Assembly (NCBI GenBank): GCA_035610365.1
Contig: CM069436.1
Coordinates: 8,794,937 to 8,858,936, forward strand
DNA: 64,000 nucleotides
Reading direction: 5' to 3'
Source of the DNA: Aquatica leii
Taxonomy: Eukaryota; Arthropoda; Insecta; Coleoptera; Lampyridae
Below are positions 57,462 through 64,000 of the stretch, one piece after another. Position numbers and translations under genes: made by a program. The stretch's first letter is position 1, and each line of letters opens with the position of its first letter. The notes beneath the pieces are model-generated. The model saw nothing but the letters and a program-made list of their open reading frames with translations, was not told the DNA's origin and did not search any database.

Positions 57462-58850
57462 GCAGGCTGCTAATCTTGGGAAATTGAACAAAAACGGACA
57501 AAAATTGATAGAATTTTGCAACACGAACGGATTAGTAATTGATAGAACGTTATTTAGCCATAAAGACATCTATAAGACTACATGGACTTTACAAAGAGGA
57601 ACAACAAAAAATTAAATTGACCACATAATCATAGAACAAGAATGGAGCAACTCTCTCAAAGACGCAAGAGCTATGAGAGAAGCAGATATAGGGGCAGGTC
57701 ATGATAGGAATCAAAATAAGCCTTAAATCCAATGATACCAAAACAAACGTGAAAGAACAAATAAAAAACTATCAACATCAGTAGATACCATACTACTTCA
57801 GAAGATATGAACAGAAGAAGAAATTCTATCAGATTGGCAAAAGGGAATAATCGTAAAACTATAGATTCGAAAACTGGGAACCCGTAACATTACTATGCAC
57901 GTTTAGTAAAATCATGATAAAAATGATTCTTGAACGAATTAAAGAAACAATCGATAAAAAACTGAAAGAATATCAAACTGGATTCAGACCAAACAGTTGA
58001 GGTATAGACCAAATATACAAAGAACGAATCCTCTTAGACTAAATAGACAAAAAAGATGAACACATACACCTCAACTTTATAAACTACTTTAAAAGATTTG
58101 TCTCTGTAAAGTGGGCAAAAATATGGAAAAGACAATTCAACATAGCTAAAAAATACATACAAATATTGTACCAAAACAGCAGTCGTCGAACATGAAGGAA
58201 GCTTTACAAAATACAGATAGAAAAGGGCGTAAAACAAGGATGTATACTACTGCCACTTCTCTTCATTATAGTAATAAACTGAGTTATAAAAACCACAGAC
58301 TGCTGGTTAGAAATAAATTGGAATACCTTCAGCAAACTAACAAGCTTAGAGTTTGCAGATGACATTTCATTAATAACATCAACAGCATGTGCTGTCAAAC
58401 ATAAAAAAAATGGCAAATGCTGCAAAAAAAGTATGAAAGTACAAAATGCATTTTACTAACTGAGGAAAGTATTTATAAACAAATGTTTGAGGAAAATATG
58501 TAGAATATTATGGTCAAAAAAATAAGAAATAGAAAACTATGAGAAATAACAGGAGAAGAACAAATATAAGTGACAATGAAAATAAGAAATAGACATGGAT
58601 AGGACATACATTCAGAAAAGGAATTAACAACATCACACGACAAGCATTAGACTTCAATGAGAAAAGAAAAGTAGAAGGACCAAAAGAAAAATGAAAAATA
58701 GAATAAACAGAAGAAAATGGTCAATCAAATATTAGGAGCAAAAATTTGTAGAAGGCTGCTAACCTTGCTGATCAACTCTTATCCTTTATCCGTGCTTGGG
58801 ACCGGCAACGGCGCTTTTAGGGCTACTCCATCTACCCCAGAGCGCTGCAG
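57462..58850 (+). pseudogene. LINE with endonuclease end and RT, + strand
   Basis: + strand: NGQKLIEFCNTNGLVIDRTL, FSHKDIYKTTWTLQRG, then after a stop IDHIIIEQEW (end of the AP endonuclease). Next come DWQKGIIVKL, KMILERIKETIDKKLKEYQT with GFRPNS, the RT motif KGVKQGCILLPLLF, and LTSLEFADDISLITSTA, with FADD at the catalytic site. A 3' stretch with ggaccggcaacggcgctttt follows to about 58850. It belongs to a different family from the minus-strand copies. Confidence 0.8.
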
Positions 58851-58979
58851 GTGGAGTTAATGGTTATATAAAGCAAAATATTCAGGTAGTTATTAAGGGT
58901 AGTCTACATCTACGTATTTAAATACCTAAAAATGTTTTTACTTCCGAATTCAATCCAAAACTGGCATTTTTATCTGTGA

Positions 58980-59400
58980 GGTCACTGATCAAATAAGGAA
59001 ACTTCTTCGTAAAAATGGTGTCAAACCCATATTCAACTCGACAGGTAAAATCTTTCAAATTCTTTCTTCTCGCAAGAACAAATTCCTTGTTCATGTAATT
59101 TAGTCTGCATTGGTGAAACTGGTCGTTCCGTCAACACACGCATTTCAAAACGTGATCGTTGTATAAAGAAAAGACATATTTCTTAGTCTACAGTGCTGAA
59201 AAAAAATTGGAGACAGCGTGCCTTTTTAGAAGTTTAGAATCTGGCTTGGTTCACAAGTAGATTACCTAACTCTTTCAAAGTGTTTAATTAGATTTCGGTT
59301 GCTCGTTTGATTTGAGTTCAAACCCGGAAGATGTTTTTATCTTAGTACAAAAACTGTGGTTCATATAAATATTAATGTGTGGTATATGGATACCTTGTAC
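58980..59400 (+). pseudogene. GIY-YIG-like fragment, possible Penelope-like element
   Basis: + strand near 59085-59185: CSCNLVCIGETGRSVNTRIS, then KRDRCIKKRHIS and a stop. The V/Y-IGETGRS block with downstream arginines is the signature of GIY-YIG endonucleases at the end of Penelope-like polymerases. No RT is recognisable upstream, so the assignment rests on this short segment. Confidence 0.5.
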
Positions 59401-59955
59401 TGCAAAATCTAGACCAAGAAAAAACTCCTTTTGTCCCAATAGAAAAAAAATCTAATTCATAACTCAGTTAATCACAATTAACTTATCTGAAAAACACAAT
59501 TAACAAGTCCAACATAAAATTAACAGACAAAAACTATCTAGTTTTTTCTGAAAGGTTTTGTTCTGATGGCAACAAGTGAAACACGCCATTAATGAGCCAA
59601 TTGGGTTTTAACAAAACTGCTAGTGCAATTAAAAGATAATAAAAAAACCATTAAAACTTAAACAAAAACGTTTGATCCGAAAAAAATTTTTTTTTGGCTA
59701 CTTTACTACTAAGTATCCAAATTTTGACTATGTCGAACCAAATCTGAAAACTAATTTTTTTTTCAGAATTATGTTTTAAGCCCCTTCTTATATTAAAACA
59801 GATTATAACGTAAAATCAATATACAAAGAGGAGTAAAAGTACGAAAGTAATAATACTCCGACGCTTTGGAATTAATTTACAAAACGATGTGATAATGCCG
59901 TAATACGGTAATTCTAGGTCGACGAAACACCAATAATACTTTTTTTTTGTTTCAG
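59401..59955. other. No gene; end of the Skeletor intron
   Basis: AT-rich sequence leading into a T-rich tract and the TTTCAG acceptor. Confidence 0.5.
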
Positions 59956-60067
59956 AGAGCCTCCGGTATTAGGGGCTCACAATAACACGAACATAATCCT
60001 GCGACTGCCAATGGGAAAAAGATTAAGAGATATCCGATGGCTTTCCGTCTGGTGTCGGCGGTTTACA
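59956..60067 (+). CDS. Skeletor, next exon (DM13 domain, second part)
   Basis: Bounded by TTTTTTGTTTCAG and ACA|GTAAGTG. The first base completes the arginine codon begun at 47100-47101, and the remaining 111 bases encode 37 residues ending on a codon boundary (phase 0): EPPVLGAHNNTNIILRLPMG, KRLRDIRWLSVWCRRFT. This includes the DM13 end motif with its conserved tryptophans and the cysteine of SVWC, as in other insect Skeletor proteins. The next exon should start with VNFG-like residues; I found none up to 64000, so the next intron exceeds 3.9 kb or leaves the window. Confidence 0.93.
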
Positions 60068-62100
60068 GTAAGTGACTTTTTTTCGTATAATTTTGGTAAA
60101 GCGAATAGTGAAAATTACGAGAGCTAATTTATGAAATAACCGTCGCGTCGCGTCGGCATATAAAAAATGACGCTACATTTTACATAAAAGGAAAATTATA
60201 TAATCCCGCAGTAAATAACTTTGTAAAGCAACTCAACTTGATGTGATTTACCGAGTTGTAGTAAATGGAATCAGTTTAGCATGACGGACATACAACAGGG
60301 GCAATGGTGCGGGCGAGATTAATCAGGAAACGGGACGTGAGAATCAGAGGGCGATAGTAACAAGAGTGGTTTAAGAAAAAAAAAATTTCGCATTTTTTAA
60401 TCTCGGCAATTTCGCACTTTCTCTTAATAGATCGATTTAACGTAATTGTCTTTTTTTTGCTTTATTTTCGAAACGTTCTATTTTTAAATTTTACAATATA
60501 GTATAGTGCGTCATCGTCTTTTCAGAAAAGGTAACAAAGTGGAACAAACTTTAGTATTCCCCTTCGTTTTCATCCCTCTTTCTTCCCACTTGTTACCCCT
60601 TGAAGAATTTCAGCATCATCAACAGCCGTGACTGAACTGACACCTTATTAGAGTACTCCCACTGACTGTACCTACGCCTTTGTTTTTAGACTTGGCTTTA
60701 ATTTATGTATTGTTTTGCGTCTATCACGTTTATTATGCAATACCTTTTGTTGATGCACTTAACAATTATTCTAGCACAATTTTGTGAATATTTTTGCATT
60801 TTTATACTGTTCCCCAGATGGTTTATTACCGTAATAACAATTAAGAAGCTTTAAAATGGAAAGTTTATGCAATAATTTGATATACAAAATTTTTAAAAAA
60901 ATTAACAACATTGAGATGATTTATTGCCGATGCCTTATTGTGTTTACTGTTATTTTAATTCATTCAATTGACGCAATTACTCTAATTATTAACTTGAAAC
61001 ACAACTTTATTTGCCATTCTTTTTAATAAAACCGAAAGCTTTTAGATAAATAATCATAAAGTCAAATAAATTATTGAATTCACCCTTTTTTTAGATTTTT
61101 TTTTGTTTGCCCGATACGCACTTGATTACTGTCTTTACAAAAACTTTTTTAAACTATATTTGTTGTACTATAGTATTTTTTTGTTTCTTACAAAATATTT
61201 TTTTTAATAGAAAACTGACAACAATATTACTTAATTGGAATTTCTAATTTAGTACAACTAAGTAGATTATACTTTTTACGCAATTCAAAAGTCAAATCTC
61301 GTTTTGTTTAGTAAACTTCTATTAGCCTTTATTTGCCCTTTCTTTAGTTTTACATAAATATCATTTTATATATTGTTCAAACATTTACTGCACAAGCAAT
61401 TAAAGTTAGAATCTTTGTCGACGTACGTAATTACATAAAAGTTTCTAATTAGTAAACGTATAAAAAATGAAAATTTTGATAAACAGACTATATAAAGTAG
61501 ATTACAAACATTTTTCTCATTAGTTTTCTGACGTAACATTGTACTGGAAAATTACAAAAACCTTTACAAAGCAAACTTTTTATTAATTACACGCTTTAAA
61601 CTATGCGTCAAAGAAGCACAATTAATATTTAAGCAACTTTTTTTAATAACTAATAATACACTGTCGATTTTTTTTTATAAAACAGCTAAATAGCTACATT
61701 ATTTTAGATTACTTTACTTCTTTGATCTCAATAACAAACGTCTTTATTAACTATTAAATAATAGCATAGAATAATAGCTGTTATTCGTGAGAATAAAGTT
61801 TGTGATTCTTGAAGCATACTTTAAAAAAGTTTTAACCATTTTGGTGTTTTTTATTTGTTTTAGTGCTTCTGTGTTGCTTTATTGAATAATTTTACTATTA
61901 ACACTTTCATTCGTTTATTCAATATTTATTTTTTGTTGGTTTTATTTTGATTTTTAATGTTATTGGAAGTATGAGCAATGTATTTCCAATTTTTATAAAC
62001 TTTTATTCTTCAGTTTGTTATATATAAGTTTAACTTTATTCATTGCCATTTGGCTTACAAATTTGGTCGTGTTATTACATTACATATATATTACATTTTC
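60068..62100. other. No gene; Skeletor intron continuing
   Basis: AT-rich with homopolymer tracts. No transposon or exon recognised. Confidence 0.5.
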
Positions 62101-62400
62101 TTATCCCTTCTCCCCCCTTAACTTTTTCCTCCTGTTCCATACTTCCTCCATCCATCCCGCTCCTTTTCCGTTTTCATCTAAGATATCCACTATTTTCATC
62201 ACCTCTTCTCTTAGTTCCCTGCATCTCTTTCTCATGTGGTTAATGTCTTCCCTTTCTTCTCCACATAGCCTGCACAACTTTTCTGGTTTTTCTCTCCAAT
62301 ATTTGTTCCCTAGCTCCTCGTTGCCACATCTGAACCTTGCCACCATTTTTTTCCTTTTGTTGCTTTTTGTCTCACTGTCTTTTAAATATTCCGACACCCC
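62101..62400 (-). pseudogene. LINE C-terminal zinc-knuckle fragment
   Basis: The minus-strand frame 62397-62101 reads MVARFRCGNEELGNKYWREK, then CRLCGEEREDINHMRKRC with CCHC-like ligands, the C-terminal tail after RT in R1/Jockey-like LINEs. The open frames on the + strand here are antisense. Confidence 0.65.
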
Positions 62401-62482
62401 TTCACCCTTGATATCTTTATAATTCCTATTATATCTGCTCTCTTTTATCTTTGTCCATCTCTCTTGTTTTTCGATGTCTCTT

Positions 62483-63023
62483 CAGTTTGTTATAATTGAC
62501 TCATGAAGTTTAAGATACGAGATACTTAAACATATACGTAACAACCAGGGCGTTGCTTATTCATTGCGCCCTTAAAAATTATGATATTTTATTTAGATTT
62601 AGATTCTATTTTTTGTGCATTTTTTTCAACATAATTAGGTATAATTCTTACACATTCATTAGAATTCTAAAATTAATTCTGACAAATAAAAGATTAAACG
62701 TTAAATTATTTATTATTATAGACTCGGGCCGGAGCTTCTCGAACTGTATCATTTGCTCTCTGGGCGTAATCATCAAAATAACGCCCTTGGTGCATGATGG
62801 ATGTGTTAGAATTATACCAAAATATCTTGAAAAAAATGCGCAATAAAATTTACAAAATTGTTATCTAAATTTAAATACAATTATAAAGAAAAATATCATC
62901 GTTTTTGAAACCGTAATGAGTGAGCGTAATGAATCCATAACTCCCTCTTATTATGCCTCGGTAATTATACGTATGTTTACGTATCTCCCATCCTACTCAT
63001 TATGAGTAAATTATAACAAAGTG
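62483..63023. mobile_element. MITE with ~120-bp terminal inverted repeats
   Basis: The left arm begins cagtttgttataattgactc and the inverted right arm begins cactttgttataatttactc. Similarity continues through a gatacgagatacttaaacat block. The interior encodes nothing recognisable. No target duplication is evident. A single arm of the same family lies at 9746-9905. Confidence 0.7.
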
Positions 63024-63041
63024 AAAAATAAATAGCTACTT

Positions 63042-63125
63042 TTAAAATATTTTTAGGGTAAATGGTGTATTATTTCTATTATTTATAATAAAAATAATAC
63101 ACCATTTACCCTAAAAATATTTTAA
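63042..63125. repeat. Perfect 34-bp inverted repeat, 16-bp loop
   Basis: Arms 63042-63075 and 63092-63125 are exactly complementary and include agggtaaatggtgtattatt. The hairpin starts 18 bp after the MITE end. Confidence 0.95.
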
Positions 63126-63199
63126 TATGTTTTAATGTGTTCTAAGTTGGTATTCTTCTTTAAGACACTTTTTTTTCTTCGTTTGCTTAAAAGGCCTAA

Positions 63200-64000
63200 T
63201 TTCAAGTTGTTCTCTATTTTCATTATTCCTAACCAAACATATCGCGTTTTTATTACATTACTTTTATGTTATTAGAGTACAGTTATATAAAACCTAAAAA
63301 ATACAGAAACTACAAAACGTCGTAGAGTATTTGGAGCTATGTAAAAAATTGTAATTTAGCCAATAAGATTTAGCAACGTTACTCTCAAAGAACAACAGTT
63401 ACGTTAATTTTACGTTATTGATTATTTATGGTTGCTTGGGTTGCAGCACGTACCCAGACAAACTAGTTTACGTTTTGATTACGTCACTGTTACGTTATTT
63501 GTAACATACTCTACACAACTACACGAGTGCTTTATTTCTAATGAATTTGAGTCTGTGAACCTCAACGTTAGCAACAAACTATACATATTTACATGTAATG
63601 TTTTTGTTTGATTTAATAATTTGTTAAAGCTTGATTGAGAAACTTGCATTTACGGTATTTTTTTGGTTACATGGGGTAAATTTTTTTAACAAAAAAAATG
63701 AATCAAACAATAACATAACAAAAATTTAGTGAGGTTAATCTCAAAAAATAACAATTACGTTTATTTAACGTCATTGGTCATTCAGGGTTGTTTGAGTTGC
63801 TGCACGTACCCAGTTAATAAATTTGCGTTTTTATTACATCGCTTTTACCTTATTAGAGTACTTTTGTAACTTTGAGAGATTTACGTTTACGTTATTTTTT
63901 GGTTGCATGGGTTTCTACAAATTAAATAAAAAAAAATACACAAATTACAAAATGATAGTGACACAAAATGGCGTATAGTTTTGGCGATTTTGTAAAAATA
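63200..64000. repeat. Diverged ~357-bp direct repeats
   Basis: The blocks ttgcagcacgtacccag (63441) and ttgctgcacgtacccag (63798) are 357 bp apart. Each is preceded by a ctcaaagaacaacagttacg-like block and followed by an acgttttgattac-like block. Parts of a third unit (cgcgtttttattacattact at 63243) precede them. The array runs off the window. Confidence 0.65.

Larger units (their letters stand above)
47102..59955 (+). other. Skeletor intron, 12.9 kb, phase 2
   Basis: Between GT at 47102 and AG at 59955. The split codon AG|A restores arginine, and the joined reading continues the DM13 domain exactly. The intron holds Helitron, LINE, mariner, hAT-MITE and Penelope-like fragments listed separately. 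Confidence 0.88.

Noticed and set aside
62015..62422. 135-codon + strand ORF rich in Ser, Phe and Leu
   Set aside because: Antisense of the LINE C-terminal frame 62397-62101, which has recognisable CCHC-like ligands.
1..64000. tRNA genes, CRISPR arrays, operons, riboswitches
   Set aside because: I saw no tRNA-like B box (GGTTCGAATCC) or cloverleaf, no spaced identical short repeats, and the sequence is eukaryotic.
60068..64000. The next Skeletor exon (VNFG-like start)
   Set aside because: No acceptor followed by a matching reading was found; it probably lies beyond the window.

Overview
The window is AT-rich, intron-bearing eukaryotic DNA. The only confidently recognised host gene is Skeletor (DM13 domain), and the mobile elements are those usual in insects: Ty3/Gypsy, Merlin, Tc1/mariner, hAT, Helitron, R1/Jockey-like and RTE-like LINEs, and a Penelope-like trace. 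I read it as an insect genome, possibly a beetle; the order is a guess.

Layout. 1-4.0 kb: degenerate repeats, then a scrambled locus of one Gypsy family (call it family A) with LTRs in both orientations. 4.15-4.74 kb: an intact cysteine-rich ORF of unknown function. 6.85-9.1 kb: a decayed transposon ORF. 10.2-10.6 kb: a family A solo LTR with a 4-bp target duplication, followed by about 2.6 kb of degenerate ~300-bp satellite. 15.2-16.6 kb: LINE debris. 16.6-22.0 kb: a family A element on the + strand. 27.7-34.5 kb: two Tc1-like copies head to head, one split by an hAT element, with a Merlin element between them. 36.9-45.4 kb: a family A element on the - strand whose pol carries an RT-RNase H block of a second Gypsy family and whose interior holds a ZMYM-type hAT. 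46.87-47.10 kb and 59.96-60.07 kb: two consecutive Skeletor exons joined in compatible phase by a 12.9-kb intron packed with Helitron, LINE, mariner, hAT-MITE and Penelope-like remains. 60-64 kb: intron or intergenic DNA with a MITE, a perfect 34-bp hairpin and a ~357-bp repeat.

The most unusual observation is in Gypsy family A. Downstream of the integrase, and in the same reading frame, its pol carries a TARG1/OARD1-like macrodomain (ADP-ribosyl hydrolase family) followed by a CCCH zinc finger. Three independent copies in the window (about 20.95-21.5 kb +, 3.34-3.93 kb -, 37.24-37.6 kb -) share this layout. All are broken by stops, indels or deletions, so this is a fossil of the family's architecture, not a live gene here. 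Every transposase and polymerase gene in the window is degenerate.

Assignments come from reading translations by eye against remembered family motifs. No database search was possible, and boundaries given as round numbers are approximate.
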